NCBI GenBank assembly: GCA_047921215.1
Contig: JBLRWO010000017.1
Location: forward strand, 15,905 to 79,904
Direction of reading: 5' to 3'
Length of the DNA: 64,000 bases
From: RECM01 sp047921215
GTDB lineage: Bacteria; Bacteroidota; Rhodothermia; Balneolales; Cyclonatronaceae
Made by a program: the position numbers and the translations under genes. Below, piece after piece: positions 1 through 9,369 of the stretch. Each line of letters opens with the position of its first letter. The stretch's first letter is position 1. The notes beneath the pieces were generated by a model that was not told the DNA's origin, did not search any database, and was given only the letters and a program-made list of their open reading frames with translations.

Positions 1-1344
1 GAAAGAATTACTGTTTACGTATGCCAGCGCACTCACCCTTTCAGGCAAACTTCGCTTAACACCCGAAAAGGTTTCATCGAAATACATGACCCTGCGACGG
101 TTAACATCTCCTCTCAGACGTTGTGCGAGACCAAGTCTGGGGGATAAAACAGCCGTCTGACCAGCGTCAAGAAGGTAAAATTCATCATAGTGACAAAAAG
201 GAGAGCCAAGAAGCACGGCCAGCATTTTACTGCGTATATAAAAAGCATTGCCGTTCCTGTTCACATATCCTTCTTCAGCAAGGCGGTTTACAAGCCTGAA
301 AAATTCAGCTGAATTACTCATTCGCCGCAGGTAAACATTTTCAGTTTCCGAGATAAAGCCTGCGGTATGGAAAGCCACAAATGCAAACTCGTTGGCAATG
401 GTGGCAGCCATGGAAGCAAACAGGCCCGGATCACGTGACAGCAGGGAATCAAGACGGGTTTCAGGACTAAATCCGGAAGGCATTTTTCCCGAAGCTGGGG
501 CGTTGAAAATGGAAAAAAATGCTGCATCCGACGGGATAATCCTGTCGAGAGATATTGGAATATTATCGTTACTGATAGCTTCTACCAGGTTTGATCGGTC
601 GCTATCATTTATGGGAATACTTCCGTTAATTCGAATATTGTCATGTCGACCCTGAGATGAGGATGATATGGTACTGCTCTGTAAAATCCCGGCTCCGGTA
701 CCCTGCAAAAAGTCATCAATAGCCGGTTTATAACGAACGGCTGAGAGTTGACCGATAAGGCGATCCATATTGGGTGTGTTTATGATAATTTCACCCTCGT
801 TTCCGGTAAACCCGGTAATATCAAGGTAAGGATTCAGTCCTAAATAACTCCGTATGGATTCCTCAATACCATAACTGCTTTCAGAAATCAGTATCCAATC
901 AGATAATTGTGCACCAAAAAAAATTCGGTTATCGTAAAACAAACGATAGATGGTAACACCTTCAAAACGATATTGATTTTCCGTGAAACTGCGCTTGTAC
1001 AACGATGCTGTTTGCTGAAGAAGTCCGTCTGGCGATGAACCAATAAAAACAGGTTGCCAGTCATTACTTCTGTTAGGGTAGAGCAATATTGCTTTTGCCT
1101 CGGTTTGATTCAGGAAAGTATGATCCAACCCACTGAACAGCGTGATCGATGCAGAGCTCATCTCATCAAACAAATTCATGTATTCATATTGTAATAGTGC
1201 AGACATGCTTGTTCCCGGCTTTGCAAGAACCAGGGCGGGTGTATCGGCAGGAACAGCATGGTACCAGTTGTTTCTGGCAATTTTTGAACAGGCGCCCGTC
1301 AGTAAGAACAAGACAATGAATACCTGGGTAATTCTGTTATGCAT
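1..1344 (-). CDS. Putative lipoprotein, truncated by the window edge
   Basis: Reading the minus strand from an ATG at 1344 gives 448 uninterrupted codons that run off the left edge in frame, so the C-terminus is missing. The first residues form a lipoprotein-type signal (hydrophobic VLFLLTGAC; Cys19 is the likely lipidated residue), which predicts export and membrane anchoring. The rest looks like a mixed alpha/beta soluble domain with no motif I recognise; it is somewhat like DUF3352-type periplasmic proteins, but that is only an impression. It is divergent from the BatA-like gene, with 137 bp between the two starts. The existence of the gene is well supported by the long open frame and signal; the function is unknown. 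Confidence 0.75.
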   Translation of the reverse strand, partial: MHNRITQVFIVLFLLTGACSKIARNNWYHAVPADTPALVLAKPGTSMSALLQYEYMNLFDEMSSASITLFSGLDHTFLNQTEAKAILLYPNRSNDWQPVFIGSSPDGLLQQTASLYKRSFTENQYRFEGVTIYRLFYDNRIFFGAQLSDWILISESSYGIEESIRSYLGLNPYLDITGFTGNEGEIIINTPNMDRLIGQLSAVRYKPAIDDFLQGTGAGILQSSTISSSSQGRHDNIRINGSIPINDSDRSNLVEAISNDNIPISLDRIIPSDAAFFSIFNAPASGKMPSGFSPETRLDSLLSRDPGLFASMAATIANEFAFVAFHTAGFISETENVYLRRMSNSAEFFRLVNRLAEEGYVNRNGNAFYIRSKMLAVLLGSPFCHYDEFYLLDAGQTAVLSPRLGLAQRLRGDVNRRRVMYFDETFSGVKRSLPERVSALAYVNSNSF

Positions 1345-1481
1345 AGAAGTTGACTTGTGCCGTTATTCAAACAGCTGTTATAGTAGCAGTAATCGATTCC
1401 ATTAATCGGGGAAAAACGTTAAACTGCGCGTCTGAGTATATAGTATATATAAGTACGGGCTCCTAAGATATTCAAATCCAG
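1345..1481. promoter_or_regulatory. Divergent intergenic region
   Basis: This 137-bp AT-rich gap separates two divergent genes and should hold promoters for both. The tract around 1437-1452 is an alternating TA run (tatagtatatataag) that could serve as a -10/-7 region for the rightward gene. No clear match to the Bacteroidota TAnnTTTG element was found. The assignment rests on gene arrangement alone. Confidence 0.35.
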
Positions 1482-3602
1482 ATGAGTTTTTTAAATCCAT
1501 TTTTATTTATTTCGCTTATTGCGGTAGCCATACCGGTTTTAATTCATCTAATCAATCTCAGGCGACCGAATAAGCTGGCCTATTCCACAGTCTTTTTTTT
1601 AAAGGAACTCCAAAAAAGTACGATCAGAAATTTAAAACTGAAAAGATTGCTGTTGTTGCTGTTGAGAACTTTGGCGGTGGTTTTTATGGCAACGGCCCTT
1701 GCAAGGCCACTGCTTACACCCAGTTTTCCTGTTTATTCTGTAAGTGGCTCACCGGTGCTGATCGGAATTTTAATCGATAATGGACCTTCAATGGGCCAGA
1801 TTGATGGCAGAGGTCCCTATATAGATCAGGCGAAGGATATTGCCAGAATGCTCGTTGATAAGTCCCGCAATGATGATCAGTTTTTCCTCTACACGACCCA
1901 TGGCGAGCACAGATACCGCGATCGTTTATCTCATGCACAGGCAATAATGGCCATTGACGACATTCAGGTTGTCAATAAAGGATCTTATACCAGAGAAAGA
2001 TTTCGTGAGCTTATGGTCAGGCTTGGTTCCGATAATGAGCCCGGAAGTGCAATGTACTGGATATCAGACGCGAGAAAAACCCAGGTGGAAGCTTTGCATG
2101 GCCTGGAATGGCCATCAGAAAATATCAGGGGCCGGGTACCGTTTCTTCCCGTCATTATCGGTGAAGAATTTACACCCAATATCGCGATAGCATCTGTCTC
2201 TGTTCCTGCCCAGATAATCAGTCCGGATGAACCCGTTGGTGTGAATGTAGATGTTGTGAACTTTTCTGAAGTGCCGGCAGTAAACCAGTTTATAACCCTG
2301 GAGTCGGATAGGGGACAGGCCGGCCAATATGAAATCGATCTCGATGCTGGTGAATCGCAGTCTTACTACTTTGAGATTATTGCCGGAAAGACCGGCGATT
2401 TTCGTGGAAGGGTGATACTTGACGGGGACCCCATAAGCTTTGACAATACACGATATTTTTCGTTGAGGGTTCCGGAACGAAGGGAAATACTTCTGGTTAC
2501 CGAGCAACCGGCCGGTAGTTCATCCTCATATATTAATCCGGTTCTTGAAGCGGCTGAACAAACAGGTGCACATATTATTACTACAAGAATTAATACGGAA
2601 GCTCTGGCAACCGTCGTCATAGATGATTTTGACGCTGCAATTCTTGATGGCCTTTCTGAAATTCCGGAATTTCTACATGGCGCGTTGCAACGTTTTGTTC
2701 AAAATGGTAAAGGCCTGATTATACTGCCGGGAATCCGCTCTTCAATACCTTCCTACAACAAGTTTCTGAATGCATTTAATGCCGGCAGAATTACCGGTTT
2801 TGCAGGAGATTATGGCAGATTCGATGAAATTGCCAGACTCGACCGGCTGGTAGAAGGCCATCCGGTTCTCGATGAAATATTTGATAAAAGAGACGATGAA
2901 GAAATTCTGGTCGAACTGCCACGATTGTATTACTACCAGAAAATTGAGCCCCCCGGAGGAGGGGGAAGTCAGGTACTTCTAAGATCAACACTCAATGATC
3001 CATTACTGGTTGAATCAAGATTTGGTGGTGGCCGTTTACTGTTATTTGCTGTTGGTACAGACCCTGGCTGGTCAAATTTAAGTGTGAATCCATTGTATGC
3101 ACCGCTGTTTTACAGATCTGTGTTGTATGCCGCAGCCTCGGAACAGGGCGGTATGCTGAAACATACCCTGGGGAGCAGTTTTGACACCGTACTTCCGTTG
3201 GATAATGTAAATGTTCAGATCAGTATGAATGATCAGATATTCAGACCGGAAGCAGTAAGAACATCTCAGGGAATTCGCCTGCTTTACGGTGCACATGAGT
3301 GGGTTCCCGGTTTTTATAGTATTACCGACGGGGAAACGGAAAGAGTGATGGCTGTAAACCAGGATATATCAGAATCCGATTTTTCGACGTTAACTCCCGT
3401 AGAATTTGAAAATGTGCTCAAAGAATATGTAGATGTACAGAACGTTATCATGTCGGGCGGAATGACGACCGACCAGTTGCTGGCTTCCATTCAATCAGCC
3501 GGATTCGGTTCGGAAGTCTGGTATTGGTTTATCATTGCCGCACTAATATGCCTGATTGCAGAAAGCATATTATCAAGATTGTACAAGACCGAAAAAAACT
3601 AA
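1482..3602 (+). CDS. BatA-like membrane protein with a degenerate von Willebrand A domain
   Basis: This 706-residue protein begins with the BatA/aerotolerance-type double-helix domain: a membrane segment at residues 5-25, the HLINLRRP turn, and a second segment at about 56-76. A VWA-like fold follows. Its metal-binding motif, expected as DxSxS, reads D99-x-G101-x-S103, so one metal ligand is replaced by glycine. A long periplasmic region with beta-rich and glutamine-amidotransferase-like segments follows, then a final membrane helix near residues 682-700. The family is linked to envelope integrity and to MoxR AAA chaperones, but no MoxR, BatB or BatD gene lies nearby. The ATG at 1482 places the membrane anchor correctly. 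The downstream membrane protein starts 16 bp after the stop, so the two are probably co-transcribed. Confidence 0.75.
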   Translation: MSFLNPFLFISLIAVAIPVLIHLINLRRPNKLAYSTVFFLKELQKSTIRNLKLKRLLLLLLRTLAVVFMATALARPLLTPSFPVYSVSGSPVLIGILIDNGPSMGQIDGRGPYIDQAKDIARMLVDKSRNDDQFFLYTTHGEHRYRDRLSHAQAIMAIDDIQVVNKGSYTRERFRELMVRLGSDNEPGSAMYWISDARKTQVEALHGLEWPSENIRGRVPFLPVIIGEEFTPNIAIASVSVPAQIISPDEPVGVNVDVVNFSEVPAVNQFITLESDRGQAGQYEIDLDAGESQSYYFEIIAGKTGDFRGRVILDGDPISFDNTRYFSLRVPERREILLVTEQPAGSSSSYINPVLEAAEQTGAHIITTRINTEALATVVIDDFDAAILDGLSEIPEFLHGALQRFVQNGKGLIILPGIRSSIPSYNKFLNAFNAGRITGFAGDYGRFDEIARLDRLVEGHPVLDEIFDKRDDEEILVELPRLYYYQKIEPPGGGGSQVLLRSTLNDPLLVESRFGGGRLLLFAVGTDPGWSNLSVNPLYAPLFYRSVLYAAASEQGGMLKHTLGSSFDTVLPLDNVNVQISMNDQIFRPEAVRTSQGIRLLYGAHEWVPGFYSITDGETERVMAVNQDISESDFSTLTPVEFENVLKEYVDVQNVIMSGGMTTDQLLASIQSAGFGSEVWYWFIIAALICLIAESILSRLYKTEKN

Positions 3603-3618
3603 AAAGCTGTCATTACGA

Positions 3619-4197
3619 ATGATCGATCTGAGTTTCATATTTAACCTGCTGGTCGCTTTTTTTACAATAGCTTCGTGCATTCTTGTGTTTGTAACCCTAA
3701 CCAATGCATACAGACTGAGAAACATATTAATGAGCTGGGATTCCGGCAAACTGTTTGGTTTTCCGCTTTTCGCATCTGTCTTCTTAATGTTTACAATCGG
3801 GATGTTACTGGGGGTTAACATTATGGGTATATCCGGATATAACGCCGTTCTTGGTTGTTATGTTCTTATGAGCTTTAACTGGCTGATATCAAGCTATTTT
3901 ATGTCGAGGCGATACATAACCGACAATGGTATCGTGAAAAATATAAATGACCCGTCCCAGACCATACCGTGGTCAGATGTACATGATATGGTCGAAATTG
4001 AACATGAAAGTGGCAAAAACTATGCCTTTTTCTATTTGCCTCACTCTAACCTGGCCGGATCAAGAGAATGCATCAGGGTTGAATTAGGTGTTCCAAATGT
4101 GCATCTTGACGCTTTCAGACGAATAATGGACCATAAACTCGGCCGCCGGTTCAGTAAAGACCAGGTGTCTGTACCTGGGTTTAAACAAATCAATTAA
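3619..4197 (+). CDS. Small membrane protein with a cytosolic beta-rich domain
   Basis: A 192-residue protein from the ATG at 3619; an earlier in-frame start at 3556 would overlap the preceding gene and add a non-conserved tail, so I reject it. There are hydrophobic segments at about residues 8-28, 48-68 and 74-94. A polar C-terminal domain of about 95 residues contains the pattern 'I-P-W-S-D-V', typical of bacterial PH-like domains of membrane-anchored DUF proteins (the strand-turn where a phosphoregulated membrane kinase-like fold is predicted). The family is not identified with certainty. It follows the BatA-like gene by 16 bp and precedes hflX by 49 bp, suggesting one transcript. Its role is unknown. 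Confidence 0.6.
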   Translation: MIDLSFIFNLLVAFFTIASCILVFVTLTNAYRLRNILMSWDSGKLFGFPLFASVFLMFTIGMLLGVNIMGISGYNAVLGCYVLMSFNWLISSYFMSRRYITDNGIVKNINDPSQTIPWSDVHDMVEIEHESGKNYAFFYLPHSNLAGSRECIRVELGVPNVHLDAFRRIMDHKLGRRFSKDQVSVPGFKQIN

Positions 4198-4246
4198 CAG
4201 CTTCTGCAAAAAAGATATTCAATACTAATATCACATCTTGAAATAA

Positions 4247-5557
4247 TTGCATAACAATACGGTAAAAGAAAAAGAGCGTGTAGTGCTCGTCGGTATATAC
4301 GGATCCGAGCTTGCCAGGCAGGAGGCAGATGAACATATAAACGAGCTGGAAATGCTGGCGGATACGGCGGGGGGTACCACGATCCATAAAATTCTTCAGA
4401 ACCGGGACAAACCCGATTCAAGAACCTATGTGGGGAAGGGTAAACTTTCGGAGTTGAGTGGAATAGTGAAGTCTATGAAGGCAGACGCAATCATCTTTGA
4501 TGATGACCTGAGCCCGACACAGATTCGTAATATTGAACGTACCACACAGACAAAGATCATAGACCGTAGTGGTCTCATACTGGACATCTTTGCCTCCAGG
4601 GCACAGACGGCGGCTTCAAAAACGCAGGTGGAACTGGCTCAGCTTCAGTACCTGCTGCCCCGCCTCACCCGGTACTGGACGCACCTTTCAAGACAAAAAG
4701 GTGGGATAGGCACAAAAGGTCCGGGTGAAACACAGATTGAGACCGACCGGAGACTTATCGGTAAACGGATATCCACCCTGAAGGAGAAACTCATCAAGCT
4801 GGATCAGCAAAGAACAACACAACGTAAGCGCAGGGAAGAATTAACCCGGATTGCACTGGTGGGATATACCAATGTCGGTAAATCTTCGCTGATGAATGCA
4901 CTTACGTCTACCAACGTGCTTGCTGAAAACAGACTTTTTGCAACACTCGATTCAACGGTGCGAAAACACCGGATCGGGAATCATCCTGTACTGATTTCGG
5001 ATACAGTTGGGTTTATCAGAAAACTCCCTCATCACCTGATCGAAAGCTTCAAGTCTACACTTGATGAAATACGAGAAGCTGATATCCTGATCCATGTTAT
5101 AGATGCCTCCTCACCGTTTTCACAGGATTATATCGCAATTGTCAATGATACACTGAAAGGTATTGATGCCGACCAAAAACCTGTCCTGATGGCTTTCAAC
5201 AAGGTGGATATGGTAGATGCTGAAATCCTCGCAAACCTGAAAAGGACACATGAGGACGCCGTTTACATATCAGCAACAAGGGGAATCGGATTCGACAAGC
5301 TTGAAAAGAGCCTGACGAGCCTGATTGGCGAGCAGTATGTACAACAGACCCTCAGAATCCACCCAAGGAATTATAAAAGTATTTCATTTATTCATGAATT
5401 TGCAGAGATTAAAGAAAAAAAGTACCATGACGAGTGGCTTGAAATTTCTTTTGTTATGAACCGGTTGCATTACAAACGCCTGAAAAATTTTGTAAAGGCG
5501 ACCGATTTTGAAACGTTTGATGTTAACAGCAGTATACTCTCTGTAGAAAACAACTGA
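4247..5557 (+). CDS. hflX: GTPase HflX
   Basis: The 436-residue product has the full HflX architecture. The N-terminal domain carries the conserved glycine-rich GGIGTKGPGE stretch at residues 152-161. A TRAFAC GTPase domain follows, with P-loop GYTNVGKS (206-213), G3 DTVGF (252-256) and an NKVD base-specificity motif near 325. HflX binds the 50S ribosomal subunit and splits stalled or heat-damaged ribosomes. The length matches the family (about 420-450). The start is a TTG at 4247; no nearby ATG retains the conserved N-terminal 'VLVGIYG' strand. The CBS-domain gene starts 10 bp after the stop, so the two are likely co-transcribed. Confidence 0.95.
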   Translation: MHNNTVKEKERVVLVGIYGSELARQEADEHINELEMLADTAGGTTIHKILQNRDKPDSRTYVGKGKLSELSGIVKSMKADAIIFDDDLSPTQIRNIERTTQTKIIDRSGLILDIFASRAQTAASKTQVELAQLQYLLPRLTRYWTHLSRQKGGIGTKGPGETQIETDRRLIGKRISTLKEKLIKLDQQRTTQRKRREELTRIALVGYTNVGKSSLMNALTSTNVLAENRLFATLDSTVRKHRIGNHPVLISDTVGFIRKLPHHLIESFKSTLDEIREADILIHVIDASSPFSQDYIAIVNDTLKGIDADQKPVLMAFNKVDMVDAEILANLKRTHEDAVYISATRGIGFDKLEKSLTSLIGEQYVQQTLRIHPRNYKSISFIHEFAEIKEKKYHDEWLEISFVMNRLHYKRLKNFVKATDFETFDVNSSILSVENN

Positions 5558-5567
5558 ATCGAATCCA

Positions 5568-6236
5568 ATGCGGATATCAGAACTCATAAATGACAAGCTG
5601 ATCCCACTTCGTGCGATGGACACCGTTGCATCTTCCATGCAATCCATGCTCGAACACAAGGTGAATAATCTGCCTCTCATCGATTTTACCACCAAAAAGC
5701 TTATTGGTGAAGTTTTAATGCAGGATATTGAAACGGTAAAACGCAAGGATGCCAGTGTAATGATGCACAGAAGTGAACTGGTAACCAAAGTATCTGCAGA
5801 TCAGCATGTATTTGAGGCAGCCCGCATACTTGCAAAATTCAATCGTCAGGTTGTTTCGGTACTTGACCATAATGGAAATTATCTGGGTATTGTCAGTCGA
5901 ACGGATGTTCTTGAGGCGCTATCCGGTATGCTGAATCTGGCTGAAACGGGTTCAGTGATTACTATCGAACTGGATGAGAAAGATTTTGTACTGAGCGATA
6001 TTGTAAGGATCATTGAATTGGAGGGGGGTAAGATTCTTGGTCTTGCAGTTGAACATCCGGACCAAATAAACGACCGGTTCAGAGTATCTATAAAACTTAA
6101 TCTCGGAGATATCACCAAGGTTAACGCAGCTCTGCGGCGTTACGGCTACATTATTACACTTGAAACCAAATCGGAAACAAGTGACGTCGAATTTATAGAC
6201 CGTGCCGATGAATTTATCAGATTTCTGAATATCTGA
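5568..6236 (+). CDS. CBS-domain protein with a C-terminal ACT-like region (AcuB-like)
   Basis: This 222-residue soluble protein starts with two CBS motifs (roughly residues 1-55 and 70-125; 'VNNLPLID' and 'LGIVSRTDVLEAL' are typical CBS strand-helix ends). Its last 85 residues have a beta-alpha-beta pattern (VITIELDEKDFVLSDI ... GKILGL ... RVSIKL) like an ACT domain. CBS pairs bind adenosyl ligands and regulate a partner; the CBS-ACT order is that of AcuB-type proteins. The partner cannot be deduced here. It follows hflX by 10 bp and is probably the last gene of that transcript, because the TPR gene lies 139 bp downstream. Confidence 0.75.
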   Translation: MRISELINDKLIPLRAMDTVASSMQSMLEHKVNNLPLIDFTTKKLIGEVLMQDIETVKRKDASVMMHRSELVTKVSADQHVFEAARILAKFNRQVVSVLDHNGNYLGIVSRTDVLEALSGMLNLAETGSVITIELDEKDFVLSDIVRIIELEGGKILGLAVEHPDQINDRFRVSIKLNLGDITKVNAALRRYGYIITLETKSETSDVEFIDRADEFIRFLNI

Positions 6237-6375
6237 TCGGTACGTACAATATAAAGTGTTCGATCGGCATTAAGAATCAGAACGGATTGAGAGAACATTT
6301 TTCAGTGCCTATTGCTATATTTGCTAACTGAAGAATTGAAGTCTGATATACGAACAATTTAATTCCCGCCTTGCC

Positions 6376-9369
6376 TTGAATAAGAAACTGATCTCCTTTT
6401 CTTTACTTTTTGTGCTGATTGCTGTGCCTTTAACAGCGCGGCAAAATGACGACCCCACTGCCCATCTGTTTCTGGAAGGAATACGGCTTTACGAAGAAGG
6501 CCTTTTTACGGAGGCTGACAGGGTTCTGGAACAGTATTTAAAATCGGACCATATGCCCGCCCAGAGGGAAAATGCTCTCTTTTATGCTGTTCAGGCCAGG
6601 GCGGCATTGACCCCGGAAAGTGCTGCATTCCACTATGAACAGTTCCTACGGGAATATTCGCACTCTCAAAATGCACGTATGCTGTTAACGGAGATTGCAA
6701 ATCTCAGAAAAAGGGATGGTCTCTATTCCGATGCGGCCATGTATTACGAGAGGGCGGTTAAACTGAACCCTCCCGCAGAGGAAGCCGCAAAAATTCACTA
6801 CCATCTGGGCGAAAGCTATGGCGAGTTGCACGATTATGACAATGCTGAAGTAAATTACAACATCATTGCTGATCGTTATCCTGATTCGCAACTTGCTTCT
6901 CAGGCCCTTTTTGCCCTTGGAAGGTTGTACCTGAATAATCAGAAATTTGATGAATCCGCCGCTGCATTCGCCAAACTTAGACAACGTTATCCGTTAAGTC
7001 CTGAGGCAGGACGGGTAGGTACGGCACTGGGCGAATCCTATTTTCAGCAGGGAATGTATGCTGAGGCCATTGAGGCACTGCGAAGTGTGCTGGCATCACT
7101 TGACAGGGAAGGTGAGGCCAGGGCTGTGTTCATGCTTGCCGAAAGCAATAACTATCTCGGGAATTATGATCAGGCCACTACCTGGTATCGACGGTACATC
7201 AATATAATGGAAGGCTCGGAAGATGTCAGATTTGCCCATTATGGAATGGGATGGGTCTACCACCGGCAGGAGGTGTATCACTGGGCGGCCGAATCGTTCG
7301 GACGAGCAGCTGAGGGCGACGATGAGTTAGCAAGGAAAGCGCTCTATTATCAGGCTGTTAATGAGAAACTGGCTGGCCGGCTTGAGAATGCATATCGTTC
7401 CTTCGAAAGGTTTGGTAACCGTTTCAGAACCGGTGAGTGGATTGAAGAGGCCTACTTTGAGTGGGCCGTTATTGCTTTTGAGGTAGGTTTCTATGGTGAA
7501 TCAGTAGAAATTTTGCTCAGCATGATCCGGAATGTTCCGGAATTACAAAATCCCGGTGAAGTATACAGTCTGCTTGGTGAAGCCTATTTTGCAAATAATG
7601 AATATACCAGTGCCATCGCCGCCTTTGAGGCTGCCGAAACAGCAGTGGAAATTGATGATGATGTAAAAAGGCAGGCTCGCTTCCAAAGGGCATGGGTGAT
7701 GTATCAGAATAATGCTTTTGCGCAGGCCCAACCGGGTTTTGAACAGTTATACCGCGAAGATCCATCTGCGGCACTGAGTGGCGAGGCCCTTTTCTGGAGC
7801 GCTGACAGTTATTACAGTATGGAGGATTACGGTACTGCACTGGCACAGTTTGACCGGTTTGTGCGTGAATTCCCCGATCATGAATTTGTGGGTGCTGCTT
7901 ATTATTCAATGGGATGGAGTTATTTCAAACTCGGCCAATATGACAGGGCTATAGCACCACTTCAGCGTTTCCTTAGTGAATACAAAGCGCCCCCGATCCA
8001 GCTTTTCCCGTACGATACAGATACGCGTCTGCGTCTGGGTGATGCCCATTTTGCATTGAGGAACTACTCTCAAGCAGTCACCTATTACAATCAGGCCATT
8101 GGTGCAGAACCCGGCGGCGACTACGCAATGTACCAGGTAGCCAACAGTTATTACAGAATGGAACAGTCTTATGAGGCTGTCAGTACATTCAGACGGCTCA
8201 TCCGCTTATATCCTTACAGCACTCTCCGTGAACAGGCTGAATACAACATCGGATATATCTATTTTCTGACCGGCAATTACGATCAGGCAATTGAGGAGTT
8301 TTCTGCACTCATAAATCGTTCTCCCGGTTCAACGTGGGCTGCACGGGCTCAATACAATATCGGTGATGCCTACTATAACGCGAACCGCAATGAAGAAGCC
8401 ATTGAGGCATACGGGAAAGTACTTGATAATTATCCCCGAAGCGACCNNNNNNNNNNCCTCATTATTGAGGCTGTTAACGGAATACAGTTCGCGCAGTCGG
8501 CGTTGGGTGTTGATGACAGCAGTAATCAGATCCTGGAAAAATTTCTGGCCGGTAACCCGCAATCCAGAACAGCTGACAGGCTCAGGTTCCGGCAGGCTGA
8601 GAACCAGTTGCAGGCCGGCGATTTTGAGGGTGCAATCGCCTCTTTCCGACAGTATCTGAGGGTAACCAACGATGAGGCAATGATTCCGGAAGCATTGTAC
8701 AATCTGGCGGATGCTTACGAGCAGACCAACAATATTGAAGGGGCTATTGAATCCTACCGGAGCATAGTTGAAAATCATCGCCGTTCTGAACGTTATGAGC
8801 CTGCCCTCACCAGCCTGGGACGGATATACAATGACCGAGGCCGGTATGATGAGGCCATTGGCAGTTACCAGCGGCTTATCGACACATCCACACTTATGCG
8901 GTTTGAGGCCAACATTGGACTTGGTAACGGGTTTATCGGCAAACGGGATTACAACCGTGCGCAGGAATATTTTGCCCGTGCAAATGAATTGAACCCGGAT
9001 AACGAAGAAGCCAGGATCGGTTTGGGTAAGGTTGCATTTCACAGAAATAACCTTGATGAGGCAAGACGGATATTCACGGATCTTGCCGAAAAAAGCACTA
9101 TGGAGCCCGGTGCCGAGGCCCAGTACATGCTCGGCAGAATCTATCAGAGCCAGCGTTACTATGACGATGCTATTCAGGCCTATGCCAATGTCAGGGTGTT
9201 GTTTGGTATATATGAAATTTGGGTAGCCAGGGCACTCTTGCGTAGTGCGGAATGTTACAGGGCTATTGGAAACGACACGGAGGCTGATACTATTCTGAGG
9301 AACATCCAGGAGTCATATCCCGGAACGGATGAAGCGCTTGAAGCCGCTCAAAAGCTCAGGGGACGTTAA
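6376..9369 (+). CDS. Large secreted/periplasmic TPR-repeat protein (interrupted by an assembly gap)
   Basis: The reading frame spans 997 codons, including four unknown residues at an N-gap. It starts at a TTG (6376) followed by an export signal (KKLISFSLLFVLIAVPLTA, residues 3-21). The whole mature part is made of 34-36-residue TPR-like units with the canonical small/aromatic pattern (for example 'AxxxLGxxY', 'YDxAIxxF', 'YPxS'), in the style of YbgF/BamD/tol-pal-system TPR proteins of Bacteroidota. Such solenoids scaffold protein complexes in the periplasm; no enzymatic domain is visible. The frame is kept on both sides of the gap, but the true gap length is unknown, so repeats may be missing. 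Its stop overlaps the aroA start by one base (TAATG), so translation is probably coupled. Confidence 0.8.
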   Translation: MNKKLISFSLLFVLIAVPLTARQNDDPTAHLFLEGIRLYEEGLFTEADRVLEQYLKSDHMPAQRENALFYAVQARAALTPESAAFHYEQFLREYSHSQNARMLLTEIANLRKRDGLYSDAAMYYERAVKLNPPAEEAAKIHYHLGESYGELHDYDNAEVNYNIIADRYPDSQLASQALFALGRLYLNNQKFDESAAAFAKLRQRYPLSPEAGRVGTALGESYFQQGMYAEAIEALRSVLASLDREGEARAVFMLAESNNYLGNYDQATTWYRRYINIMEGSEDVRFAHYGMGWVYHRQEVYHWAAESFGRAAEGDDELARKALYYQAVNEKLAGRLENAYRSFERFGNRFRTGEWIEEAYFEWAVIAFEVGFYGESVEILLSMIRNVPELQNPGEVYSLLGEAYFANNEYTSAIAAFEAAETAVEIDDDVKRQARFQRAWVMYQNNAFAQAQPGFEQLYREDPSAALSGEALFWSADSYYSMEDYGTALAQFDRFVREFPDHEFVGAAYYSMGWSYFKLGQYDRAIAPLQRFLSEYKAPPIQLFPYDTDTRLRLGDAHFALRNYSQAVTYYNQAIGAEPGGDYAMYQVANSYYRMEQSYEAVSTFRRLIRLYPYSTLREQAEYNIGYIYFLTGNYDQAIEEFSALINRSPGSTWAARAQYNIGDAYYNANRNEEAIEAYGKVLDNYPRSDXXXXLIIEAVNGIQFAQSALGVDDSSNQILEKFLAGNPQSRTADRLRFRQAENQLQAGDFEGAIASFRQYLRVTNDEAMIPEALYNLADAYEQTNNIEGAIESYRSIVENHRRSERYEPALTSLGRIYNDRGRYDEAIGSYQRLIDTSTLMRFEANIGLGNGFIGKRDYNRAQEYFARANELNPDNEEARIGLGKVAFHRNNLDEARRIFTDLAEKSTMEPGAEAQYMLGRIYQSQRYYDDAIQAYANVRVLFGIYEIWVARALLRSAECYRAIGNDTEADTILRNIQESYPGTDEALEAAQKLRGR
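8447..8456. other. Assembly gap of ten Ns
   Basis: Ten consecutive N bases interrupt the TPR gene. The reading frame continues unchanged when exactly ten bases are assumed, but a round number of Ns usually marks a scaffold join of unestimated size. The location inside a repeat-rich gene suggests that repeated TPR units broke the assembly. Confidence 0.98.

Noticed and set aside
8329..9042. Minus-strand 237-codon frame across the N-gap
   Set aside because: It is a shadow of the TPR gene; no signal, family or ribosome site supports it.
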